Shown here: positions 1 through 6,670 of the stretch, one piece after another
Layout: each line of letters begins with the position of its first letter
Position numbering within the stretch: position 1 is the first letter of the stretch
Origin: Desulfuromonadales bacterium
GTDB taxonomy: Bacteria > Desulfobacterota > Desulfuromonadia > Geobacterales > Pseudopelobacteraceae
DNA length: 32,320 nucleotides
Assembly (NCBI GenBank): GCA_013349405.1
Contig: DUZS01000035.1
Span: 1 to 32,320 of the forward strand
Direction of reading: 5' to 3'
Made by a program: the position numbers and the translations under genes
Notes under the pieces: generated by a model
Database searches by the model: none
Told to the model about the DNA's origin: nothing
The model's input: only the letters and a program-made list of their open reading frames with translations

Positions 1-60
1 CCCTAACCATCCCCCGCCAGGGGGGAGGGGACTTTTTGGACTTTTGCAAGAGGCTCTCAT
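1..60. repeat. Right end of a second terminal-inverted-repeat element, with a C/G-rich palindrome
   Basis: Bases 34-60 closely match bases 949-975, the right end of the element at 841-971. The terminal repeat TTTTGCAAGAGGCTC (42-56) differs by one base from TTTTACAAGAGGCTC (957-971), and the bases just inside (TTTGG-CTTTT) also match. Bases 1-31 hold a C-run/G-run hairpin of the kind found in dispersed intergenic palindromes. The left part of this copy would lie outside the window, so its extent is unknown. Confidence 0.5.
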
Positions 61-62
61 TG

Positions 63-791
63 TTATTTCTTTGCCGGCTCTGCCGGTTTGACCGGTTCCG
101 GAACAGCCGCTTTATCGGCCGGTGACGGCGCCATTACCTCAAGCAGTTCGACTTCAAAGGCCAGCGTGGCGCCCGGCAGGATCATTTCACCCGAGCCGTT
201 CTCGCCATAGGCCAGGTTCGGCGGGCAGACGAGCTTTGCCTTTCCGCCCGGCTTCATCATCTGCACCCCTTCGACCCAGCAGCTGATTACGTTGCTGAGC
301 TTGAATTCGAGGGCCTTGCCCCGTTTATAGGAGCTGTCGAATTCAACGCCGTCGACCAGAGTGCCACGATAATTGACTTTGACAACGTCTGTCGCTTTGG
401 GAGAGGTTCCCGTGCCTTCGAGCAGGGAATTATAAACCATGCCTGAGGTGGTCTTGACGGCGCCTTTTTCTTTTGCGGCTTTCTCAAGGAATTCCTTGCC
501 GGCGCCGACCTGTTTTTCTCCCGCAATCTTGCGGCGTTCGCGGGCCAGTTCCTGGATTTTCGCATTGTAGGCAAGAAATTCGGCATCGATTTTCTTGCCG
601 TTAAACGAGTCTGCGATGCCTTGCTGAACCAGTGCGACTTCAGCCGGTGTCAGATTGAACACCGAGAGTGAGCGGGCGACCGACAAGCCGATGGCATAGA
701 AGGTTTTCTGCTCATCCACTTTCGGCAGTTCGGCGGCATAGAGAGGGGTAACAAGCAGGGACAGCACAATGAATAACAGTAATCTGAACAT
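63..791 (-). CDS. FKBP-type peptidyl-prolyl cis-trans isomerase, exported (FkpA/Mip-like)
   Basis: This 242-residue protein should catalyse proline cis-trans isomerisation and assist folding in the periplasm. It starts with a signal peptide (hydrophobic residues 3-18, cleavage near LYA-AEL). Residues ~25-115 are the helical FKBP_N dimerisation region seen in Mip and FkpA. Residues ~125-220 are the FKBP_C catalytic domain, with recognisable VKVNYRGTLVDG, FDSSY and LAYGENGSG stretches. The tail (~225-242) is rich in Pro, Ala and Lys. The start is supported by an AAAGGAG ribosome site about 7 bases upstream. The gene stands alone between two repeat elements (42-56 and 841-971), so it is probably monocistronic. 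The family call is firm; the substrate is unknown. Confidence 0.93.
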   Translation of the reverse strand: MFRLLLFIVLSLLVTPLYAAELPKVDEQKTFYAIGLSVARSLSVFNLTPAEVALVQQGIADSFNGKKIDAEFLAYNAKIQELARERRKIAGEKQVGAGKEFLEKAAKEKGAVKTTSGMVYNSLLEGTGTSPKATDVVKVNYRGTLVDGVEFDSSYKRGKALEFKLSNVISCWVEGVQMMKPGGKAKLVCPPNLAYGENGSGEMILPGATLAFEVELLEVMAPSPADKAAVPEPVKPAEPAKK

Positions 792-840
792 CGTTTTTCT
801 CCTTTTAGATGGTGGCGTAGATAATTAAAAATAGATTAAT

Positions 841-971
841 GAGCCTCTTGTAAAATAGATTGTCTTCCCGGAAGGTTTCTGTCCGGGATCCAGTTTTTCA
901 GATATTTACAGACTGGATTCCGGCCAAAAGCCTGCCAGAATGACAGGCTTTTGGTCTTTTACAAGAGGCTC
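841..971. mobile_element. MITE-like element with 15-bp terminal inverted repeats
   Basis: The element begins GAGCCTCTTGTAAAA (841-855) and ends with its exact reverse complement (957-971). It is flanked on both sides by TAAT (837-840 and 972-975), which looks like a target-site duplication. It is 131 bp long with no coding capacity. Inside are two smaller inverted repeats, one around GGATCCAGT/ACTGGATTCC (~886-921) and an 11-bp stem at 924-954. A related right end is present at 34-60. This fits a miniature non-autonomous transposable element moved by a transposase encoded elsewhere. A folded non-transposable repeat is the alternative. Confidence 0.6.
924..960 (+). terminator. Hairpin with T-run inside the MITE-like element
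   Basis: CCAAAAGCCTG (924-934) pairs perfectly with CAGGCTTTTGG (944-954) around a 9-base loop and is followed by TCTTTT. This is shaped like a rho-independent terminator for plus-strand transcription. No plus-strand gene lies just upstream, so it may only be part of the element's fold. Confidence 0.35.
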
Positions 972-1048
972 TAATGTAAATTTTTTTGAATATAGCGTAA
1001 CGGTTACGAACTGGCAAGTGGAGTTTGCTGCGTGAGTTTGCTTCTCCA

Positions 1049-1993
1049 TTACGTCGGATCGAACGTTTTTGTAACGTTATCTTTCTGCAACCGTTCTATC
1101 TCATCCATCGGTAACCCGGTATACGTCACTATTTTTTCATTCGATTCGCCATCTCGTATCATTCTGACGGCAAACTCACGGTCTCTCTCGATCTTCCCCG
1201 TTTCAATCCCCTTCATAATCCCTTGTTCAATCCCCTTCTTAATCCCCTGTTCAATCCCCTGTTCAATCCCCTTTTCAATCCCCTTTTCAAACTCCTCCTG
1301 AATTTTATATCTGTCACCAGCATCACGAATCTGCCAGTATTCGTATATTTCAAGCTCTTCTTCACTCCAGGCGTTCATGGATGCCAGTTTATATGCTTCA
1401 TTAAGCTCCGGAATATTCTCTGCGTTTTTGGGAATCATGGAAAGATTGTCGGCATTTTTTATAAAATAGAGCCATTTTTCAATGATACTCTCAAGCTCTG
1501 CTTCGCTTTTGTTAAACTTCTTGAGTTCTATAAAGTTAAATTCTATATCACGTAGCTCCTGTTTCAGAGTGTCACGGTTCAATATCAGATGCCGGGTAAG
1601 GTAGTTGTCACCATCGAAGGAATTGAAATCAAGAATCCCGATAAAGATAACCTGGTTCAGCTTTGGATAGTGTTCTCCTTTTTTGATCTGTCCGGTATAT
1701 GCCTTGGCGGTATAATAAAGAGCACGTTTGTCGAAAAAATTGGTATCGCGTATCTGCATCTCAACGAGAAAGCTGATCCCACGGTTGTCCACCGCTTTGA
1801 TATCCAGAATTGTTTCTTTGAGAAGCGGGATGTCTGGCGGCTGCCACGGGTTCTTAAGAGTGACATCCTTGATACGCGTATCACCTTCCAACTCAAGTAA
1901 GGCATTCAAAAAACCAATCAAGATCTCCTTGTGCTGCTCGCTGCCAAATATCTTCTTGAACGCTATATCCGTCTTGACGTCAACGAATTGCAT
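1049..1993 (-). CDS. Rpn family recombination-promoting nuclease / PD-(D/E)XK transposase-family protein
   Basis: This 314-residue protein matches the Rpn/PDDEXK_2 group (older name: transposase_31), whose members are DNA endonucleases that raise recombination in E. coli. The N-terminus shows the family signature: FVDVKTDIAFKKIFG, ALLELEGD, then the catalytic-type stretch LDIKAVDNRG followed by SFLVEMQIRD (E/Q-x-Q type core). The C-terminal part has a run of KGIE/QGIE tetrapeptides (residues ~235-265), encoded by a 12-bp DNA repeat, then a helical end. The start has a GGAG site 8 bases upstream, and a perfect TATAAT (2070-2065, minus strand) lies ~72 bases upstream without a good -35. These genes occur in many scattered copies in host genomes and move laterally. 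No inverted repeats bound this one clearly. The family call is good; activity is not shown. Confidence 0.85.
   Translation of the reverse strand: MQFVDVKTDIAFKKIFGSEQHKEILIGFLNALLELEGDTRIKDVTLKNPWQPPDIPLLKETILDIKAVDNRGISFLVEMQIRDTNFFDKRALYYTAKAYTGQIKKGEHYPKLNQVIFIGILDFNSFDGDNYLTRHLILNRDTLKQELRDIEFNFIELKKFNKSEAELESIIEKWLYFIKNADNLSMIPKNAENIPELNEAYKLASMNAWSEEELEIYEYWQIRDAGDRYKIQEEFEKGIEKGIEQGIEQGIKKGIEQGIMKGIETGKIERDREFAVRMIRDGESNEKIVTYTGLPMDEIERLQKDNVTKTFDPT
1203..1293 (-). repeat. 12-bp coding tandem repeat (KGIE/QGIE)
   Basis: On the plus strand the motif TTCAATCCCCTT/TG recurs at 12-bp steps with variants. It encodes repeated Lys/Gln-Gly-Ile-Glu in the Rpn-family protein. The period is a multiple of three, so copy-number change would alter length but not frame. 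Confidence 0.75.
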
Positions 1994-2154
1994 ATAATTA
2001 CTCCTTCAACAAAAATCCAAAACCGACCTGTTTTAACACCTCGGCTGAGAAACTGTCGAATTCTATTATAACCGGTAATAAAATGAAAGCTATTTTGGAT
2101 TTTGATTTTGATGTGCATATTGGCGGTACTTTTTTGAAGCGCATTGAATTCCTT

Positions 2155-2183
2155 TTGAATACCCTCTCATTGTGTGCTATTCT
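2155..2183 (+). promoter_or_regulatory. Sigma-70 promoter for the nucleotide-sugar dehydratase gene
   Basis: TTGAAT (2155-2160), a 17-bp spacer and TATTCT (2178-2183), with TGC just before the -10 hexamer (extended -10). The expected transcript start is near 2190, 25 bases before the ATG at 2215, with GGAG at 2203-2206 as ribosome site. Confidence 0.6.
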
Positions 2184-2214
2184 GCCAGACATTTGACCAT
2201 CGGAGTAGCGTACT

Positions 2215-4098
2215 ATGTTCACATCGCGTCGCGTTCTTGTCTATTTTCTGGATCTTTTCCTGATAATGGAATCCTATCTGCTGGCACAAGTGCTGGACAG
2301 GGATTTCTCCTTTGCTCTGTTCACTCCCCAGTACCTGCTCAATGTGGTTCTCGTTGTTGTCATCGCCCAGGCTCTGGTATTCGTCACATCGCCCATGTAC
2401 CGCAATATCTGGGCATACGCATCAATATATGACATGGTCGAGATCATAAAAACCGTATCGATCGCCTGTATTGTCAGCGGTCTGGCGCTGTTTTTCTTTC
2501 AGCAGCGGGTGCACTTCTCCCGGGTCGTATTCCTGCTCGACTGGGGACTGCTCCTGGCACAGGTGGCGGGATCGAGGCTCTGCTGGCGGATTTACCGGGA
2601 GCGCCATTCTGTCGCACGCGGAATATTCTCCACTACCACTGCCACTGCCACTGCCACTGCCACTGCCAGCGGCCGTGCCGCCCGGCGCACGCTGATTGTG
2701 GGCGCCGGTGATGCCGGCGACATGCTGCTGCGGGAGATGAATAAACAACGCACCAGCCCCTACCGGATCATCGGTTTTATCGATGACTCCCCTGACAAGC
2801 AGCATATGCGCCTCCACGGCATTGAGGTACTTGGCACAACATGCCAGCTCCCGGAAGTTATCGCCGCTCACGCCATTGAGAAGGTTATTATTGCGGTACC
2901 ATCTGCCGGGGCAGCGTTTGTGCGCGGCCTGGTGAACCGCTGTCAGGAAGCCGGGGCGAAGGTCAAGATCATTCCCGGTTTGAGCGAGATTATCAGCGGT
3001 AATGTCAAGGTAACCCATATCAGGGATGTGGCCATTGAGGATCTGCTCGGCCGGATGTCGGTTTCTCTCGATGACGCCTCTATCCGGCACTATCTGCATG
3101 GCATGCGTGTGCTGGTGAGCGGCGCCGCCGGGAGCATCGGCAGCGAGATCTGCCGCCAGGTCGCCACTTATGAGCCTGCCATGCTGGTGCTGCTGGACAG
3201 TGCCGAAACGCCGCTCTTTTTTATCGAGCAGGAGCTGACGGCACGCTTTCCTGCACTGCGTATCGTGGCGATCCTGTGCGATGTACGTACCCAGAAGCGG
3301 CTCGATCAGGTGTTCAGTGAGATCCTCCCGGAGGTGGTCTTCCATGCCGCCGCTTATAAACATGTCCCCCTGGTGGAACAGAATCAGGCAGAGGCGGTGC
3401 TGTGCAACGTCCTGGGAAGTATGAACATGGCGACAGCATCCCAGCAGTACGGGGTGCGCAATTTTGTAATGATCTCATCTGATAAGGCGGTCAACCCGAC
3501 CAATGTGATGGGAACTACGAAGCGGGTGGCGGAAAAGTATATTCAGGCTCTTTCGGAAGGGAGCAGGACCAAATTTTCCACGGTGCGCTTCGGCAACGTC
3601 CTCGGCAGCAACGGCAGTGTTATCCCGATATTCATGGAGCAGATCCGCGCCGGGGGGCCCCTGACCATAACGCATCCGGAGATTACCCGCTTTTTTATGA
3701 CAATTCCTGAGGCGAGTCAGCTGGTGCTGCAGTCGGCCTGTTTCGGCGAGGGTGGCGAAATTTTTGTGCTTGATATGGGGGAGCCGGTCCGGATCGTGGA
3801 GCTGGCCGAGGAGCTGGTGCGCCTGTCAGGTTTTACTCCGCACACTGATATTGAATTTGTCTACACCGGTCTCCGTCCGGGCGAAAAGCTCTACGAAGAG
3901 CTGTTTTTCCGGGGAGAAAATGTCCTTTCTACGCCACACGAAAAAATTCATGTCATGTCACCGGTCCATCAGGATTACGAGCAGCTGTGCGATCTGCTGC
4001 GCCGGCTCCTCAGCGCCGCTTCTGACAATGACACTGTCACCCTGATTGCGCTGCTGCAAGAGTTAGTCCCCGAATACACCCCGACTCCGAATAGTTAA
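2215..4098 (+). CDS. Membrane-bound nucleoside-diphosphate-sugar 4,6-dehydratase (CapD/WbpM/PglF type)
   Basis: This 627-residue protein probably converts a UDP-HexNAc to its 4-keto-6-deoxy form for surface polysaccharide or glycan synthesis. Residues 1-~125 form about four membrane segments. A CoA-binding-like Rossmann region starts at TLIVGAGDAG (~160), and the catalytic extended SDR domain starts near 295 with GAAGSIGS (303-310). The active-site run is SSDK (421-424), then Met432 in place of the usual Tyr, and Lys436. Met at this position is known in the large WbpM/PglF-type enzymes. A threonine-alanine linker (TA)5 joins the membrane and Rossmann parts. The last ~75 codons are repeated as a broken copy at 5892-6116. 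No other glycan genes are adjacent, so the exact sugar product cannot be told. Confidence 0.9.
   Translation: MFTSRRVLVYFLDLFLIMESYLLAQVLDRDFSFALFTPQYLLNVVLVVVIAQALVFVTSPMYRNIWAYASIYDMVEIIKTVSIACIVSGLALFFFQQRVHFSRVVFLLDWGLLLAQVAGSRLCWRIYRERHSVARGIFSTTTATATATATASGRAARRTLIVGAGDAGDMLLREMNKQRTSPYRIIGFIDDSPDKQHMRLHGIEVLGTTCQLPEVIAAHAIEKVIIAVPSAGAAFVRGLVNRCQEAGAKVKIIPGLSEIISGNVKVTHIRDVAIEDLLGRMSVSLDDASIRHYLHGMRVLVSGAAGSIGSEICRQVATYEPAMLVLLDSAETPLFFIEQELTARFPALRIVAILCDVRTQKRLDQVFSEILPEVVFHAAAYKHVPLVEQNQAEAVLCNVLGSMNMATASQQYGVRNFVMISSDKAVNPTNVMGTTKRVAEKYIQALSEGSRTKFSTVRFGNVLGSNGSVIPIFMEQIRAGGPLTITHPEITRFFMTIPEASQLVLQSACFGEGGEIFVLDMGEPVRIVELAEELVRLSGFTPHTDIEFVYTGLRPGEKLYEELFFRGENVLSTPHEKIHVMSPVHQDYEQLCDLLRRLLSAASDNDTVTLIALLQELVPEYTPTPNS
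2638..2667 (+). repeat. Hexanucleotide microsatellite (ACTGCC)5 in the coding sequence
   Basis: Five exact ACTGCC units encode (Thr-Ala)5 between the membrane part and the first Rossmann domain of the dehydratase. Slippage would change linker length by two residues per unit and keep the frame. Confidence 0.9.
3866..4091 (+). repeat. Direct repeat copy 1: intact 3' end of the dehydratase gene
   Basis: These 226 bases match 5892-6116 with about five differences, including one 1-base deletion in copy 2. Similarity stops abruptly at both ends (before CCGGTCTCCG and after CCGACTCCGAA). Copy 1 is in frame and ends the working gene as ...TPTPNS. Confidence 0.93.
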
Positions 4099-4144
4099 GG
4101 ATTTGTCAAATATTCAAAGTTCACAATGCCTCTGGATGGTCTCT

Positions 4145-5578
4145 ATGACGGAGAATGAATTTAAAGACATTATCGCGTCTGGCGAAGATAGCACTCACCA
4201 GTTTAAACGTGATTTTTCAAATGCTGAGGCTCTTGCTGCCGAACTTATTGCGTTTGCCAATACTGTTGGAGGCTCGCTTTATATCGGTGTCGCTGATGAT
4301 GGTTCTATTACTGGTCTGTCAGCTGAAAACGTTCGAAGGCTTAACCAACTGTTATCAAACGTAGCATCACAAAATGTACGGCCACCGCTCAACCCCATCA
4401 CGAAAAATATCGTCACTAGAGATGGCTTAGTGATGATTGTGGAGGTCCAACAGGGTAACAACAAGCCATATCTTGACCTGCAAGGGCGCATCTGGGTGAA
4501 AAGCGGCGCAGACAAACGTCAGGTAACGGCGCGCGAGGAGATGCAGCGCCTCTTCCAGCAATCCGGTCTTGTTTATGCTGATGAAGTGCCTGTTGCCGCA
4601 ACCAGTCTTGATGACCTCAATATTTCTGTTTTTGAAGAATATTTCGTCCGTCGTTATCGCAAGACCCTAGAGTCCACCGGGTTGCCACTGTCAAGGTTGA
4701 TGCACAACCTTAACCTTGTCAGTAACGGTCTGCCAAACTTGACTGGTTTGTTGTTGTTCGGCAAGCTTCCGCAATCGAGAAAACCCGCATTCCTGGTGAA
4801 GGCAGTCGCTTTCCCAGGGACGGTCATACACGATAGCAGTTATCTGGACAGTGAGGATCTTGAAGGGACACTCCAGGAACTGTATCAACGGGGGTTGGCA
4901 TTTATAAAACGCAACCTGCGCCATGTTCAGAGGGAGCAAAGTTTTAACAGTCCGGGGAGTCTGGAAGTCCCTGAAGATGTTTTTGAGGAACTGCTTGTCA
5001 ATGCTCTTGTCCATCGAGACTACTTTATTATTGCCCCAATTCGCCTGTTGATCTTCTCCGATCGGGTTGAAATTATTAGCCCTGGTCATCTTCCCAACCA
5101 CCTGGATACAGAACAGATCCGCTACGGTCTATCCAATCTTCGCAACCCAGCACTTGCCTCCCACGCCTTCCACCTCTTGCCATATCGTGGACTGGGGAGC
5201 GGTATTCCTCGTGCGACTGCGGCGTGGCCAGACATTGAGCTGATTGATGACCGGCGAGGCAATCAGTTTAAAGTCATTGTTCTGCGTCTTGTTATCAAAG
5301 ACAGGTACATAAAGGCAGAGTCAAAGGCAGAGTCAAAGGCAGAGGCAGAGTCAAAGGCAGAGGCAGAGTCGTTGAATGAACGCATAGTCACTGTATTACA
5401 CGATGGGTCACTAAGCAAATCTGAAATTGCTGAGGCTCTCGGTATGCGTGGAGTGACAGGCCACCTTAACCAGGGTATTCGTAAATTGCAGGCAGAAGGT
5501 CGTATCAGTATGACACGGCCTGACGTACCGAACAGTCGATTGCAGAAATACAGACTGAAAGACAATTTTGAATTATGA
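4145..5578 (+). CDS. AlbA_2/Schlafen-type putative DNA/RNA-binding protein with RecG-like ATPase-related domain and C-terminal HTH
   Basis: The chosen ATG gives 477 residues. GGA lies 8 bases before it; ATG 4136 and TTG 4103 are in-frame alternatives. The N-terminal ~130 residues are an AlbA_2 (divergent AAA-4, Schlafen-related) domain: HQFKRDFS, AELIAFANTVGGSLYIGVADDG. A middle HATPase_c_4-like region has ELLVNALVHRDYF, followed by SDRVEIISPGHLP. A low-complexity KAES/KAEAES linker precedes a winged-helix domain (ERIVTVLHDGSLSKSEIAEAL). Such proteins are annotated as transcriptional regulators or found near defence genes; the function is not established. The gene sits alone between two copies of the dehydratase 3' end, so it appears to be an inserted cargo gene. 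Confidence 0.85.
   Translation: MTENEFKDIIASGEDSTHQFKRDFSNAEALAAELIAFANTVGGSLYIGVADDGSITGLSAENVRRLNQLLSNVASQNVRPPLNPITKNIVTRDGLVMIVEVQQGNNKPYLDLQGRIWVKSGADKRQVTAREEMQRLFQQSGLVYADEVPVAATSLDDLNISVFEEYFVRRYRKTLESTGLPLSRLMHNLNLVSNGLPNLTGLLLFGKLPQSRKPAFLVKAVAFPGTVIHDSSYLDSEDLEGTLQELYQRGLAFIKRNLRHVQREQSFNSPGSLEVPEDVFEELLVNALVHRDYFIIAPIRLLIFSDRVEIISPGHLPNHLDTEQIRYGLSNLRNPALASHAFHLLPYRGLGSGIPRATAAWPDIELIDDRRGNQFKVIVLRLVIKDRYIKAESKAESKAEAESKAEAESLNERIVTVLHDGSLSKSEIAEALGMRGVTGHLNQGIRKLQAEGRISMTRPDVPNSRLQKYRLKDNFEL
5312..5371 (+). repeat. In-frame KAES / KAEAES coding repeat
   Basis: Sixty bases made of AAGGCAGAGTCA and AAGGCAGAGGCAGAGTCA units encode a charged linker between the ATPase-like and HTH domains of the AlbA-type protein. 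The units are 12 and 18 bp, so the frame is kept. Confidence 0.9.
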
Positions 5579-5711
5579 ATTTTGGATTTTGAATTGAAAA
5601 GGGTGTTAGATGCGATTTTGGATGGTGGGTTTTGATTGGTGATGCAGTTATACGAAAACTGGAAGTATAGCAAAGTGGTTTGAATTCTAAGGGACTCGAA
5701 AATTGTTAAAA

Positions 5712-5830
5712 TACCGTTATCAACTTGTAGGGGCTAAGCAAGTTTCATCTGCTTCGCCCGCCTTTGATTCGGTACCAACCCGGGTAAAGCAGGTGAAGCG
5801 TTTGCTTTACCCCTACGTTTAAAAACGGTA
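5712..5830. repeat. Imperfect palindromic repeat element
   Basis: The left arm GTAGGGGCTAAGCAAG...CTGCTT (5727-5754) pairs with AAGCAGGTGAAGC...CCCCTAC (5787-5816). The pairing continues outward through TACCGTT (5712-5718) and AACGGTA (5824-5830). The 119-bp unit resembles the widespread GTAGGGG... intergenic palindromes. A related GTAGGGG motif starts the repeat at 32194. No gene is contained. Confidence 0.65.
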
Positions 5831-5891
5831 AATCAGAATTTTCTACATCCCTAAACAGTTTTTAGATGATATTTTTTCGGGATAATGTGCT

Positions 5892-6132
5892 CCGGTCTCC
5901 GTCCGGGCGAAAAGCTCTACGAAGAGCTGTTTTTCCGGGGAAAAATGTCCTTTCTACGCCACACGAAAAAAATCATGTCATGTCACCGGTCCATCAGGAT
6001 TACGAGCAGCTGTGCGACCTGCTGCACAGGCTCCTCAGCGCCGCTTCTGACAATGACACTGTCACCCTGATTGCGCTGCTGCAAGAGTTAGTCCCCGAAT
6101 ACACCCCGACTCCGAACAATAATAACGATTAG
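5892..6132 (+). pseudogene. Frameshifted duplicate of the 3' end of the dehydratase gene
   Basis: Bases 5892-6116 match 3866-4091. One G is missing in the run after CCGGGG (near 5941), which splits the reading frame: LRPGEKLYEELFF is read in one frame and NVLSTPHEK...LVPEYTPTP in another. Other changes are K-I-H to K-N-H, one silent change, and R-R to H-R. The copy ends ...TPTPNNNND at 6132, unlike copy 1 (...TPTPNS). It may be the original gene end, displaced when the AlbA-type gene arrived, or the remnant of a tandem duplicate. It has no start of its own and is not expected to be functional. Confidence 0.9.
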
Positions 6133-6191
6133 CAATTGATTTTCTCTTTCGATGAAGATACATTTTTTCGAAAAGATTCAATGGGGATTTT

Positions 6192-6428
6192 ATGCCGACT
6201 GTGCTAAGGTCTGGCCCATACAGGTTTTACTTCCATAGTCATGAAACAACGGAACCGCCTCATATCCACATTGATCGTGACGACCAGACAACAAAATTCT
6301 GGATAGCACCTGTCGCCCTGGCTTCAAGTATTGGCTTCTCCCCACGGGAGTTGCGTTCGATACAACTTTTGGTAATTGAACACCGAATAACCTTACTGGA
6401 GGCATGGAATGGGTATTTTGGCGCTTAA
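6192..6428 (+). CDS. DUF4160 domain-containing small protein
   Basis: This 78-residue protein has the DUF4160 hallmarks: MPTVLR at the start, FYFHSHE, EPPHIHIDRDD, TKFWIAPV, GFSPRELRSIQ, and a final LLEAWNGYF. The conserved PPHIH suggests metal or nucleic-acid contact, but no activity is established. ATGGGG lies a few bases upstream as a possible ribosome site. Its end overlaps the start of the DUF2442 gene by 20 bp, a pairing seen often and suspected to be toxin-antitoxin-like. Translational coupling is likely. Confidence 0.85.
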   Translation: MPTVLRSGPYRFYFHSHETTEPPHIHIDRDDQTTKFWIAPVALASSIGFSPRELRSIQLLVIEHRITLLEAWNGYFGA

Positions 6429-6663
6429 AGCAGATGAGCGGGTTAGAAACATCCATATTGATGCAGACGTTATTGCTGTTGATCTTATGGACGGCAGAAG
6501 CATATCAGTACCGCTTGTCTGGTATCCCCGGCTGGCCAATGCATCACAGAAAGCCCGTGAAAACTGGCAGACCAGTGGCGGTGGGTATGGCATCCATTGG
6601 CCTGAAATTGACGAAGACTTGAGCACTGAAGGGCTCTTACGCGGGGCTCCTGCGCCCAGATAG
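6409..6663 (+). CDS. DUF2442 domain-containing small protein
   Basis: This 84-residue protein fits DUF2442: an N-terminal strand-rich part (IDADVIAVDLMDGRSISVPLVWYPRL) and the ending GYGIHWPEIDEDLSTEGLLRG. The domain resembles a small fold found alone or fused to XRE-type regulators. It overlaps the DUF4160 gene and is read in another frame, and lpxC starts 8 bases after its stop. Together the two genes look like a mobile two-gene module next to the capD remnant. The role of the pair is an inference. Confidence 0.85.
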   Translation: MGILALKADERVRNIHIDADVIAVDLMDGRSISVPLVWYPRLANASQKARENWQTSGGGYGIHWPEIDEDLSTEGLLRGAPAPR

Positions 6664-6670
6664 GAACTAC

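Noticed and set aside
1998-2222. 74-residue minus-strand open frame upstream of the Rpn-type gene
   Set aside because: It covers the dehydratase promoter, includes repeat-like TTTTGATTTTGA DNA and resembles no family.
2638-2667. Phase-variation switch in the dehydratase gene
   Set aside because: The unit is 6 bp, so slippage does not shift the frame; only linker length could vary.
2422-3363. 313-residue minus-strand open frame under the dehydratase gene
   Set aside because: It contains the reverse reading of the ACTGCC repeat as Gly-Ser and has no family features; the sense strand is well supported.
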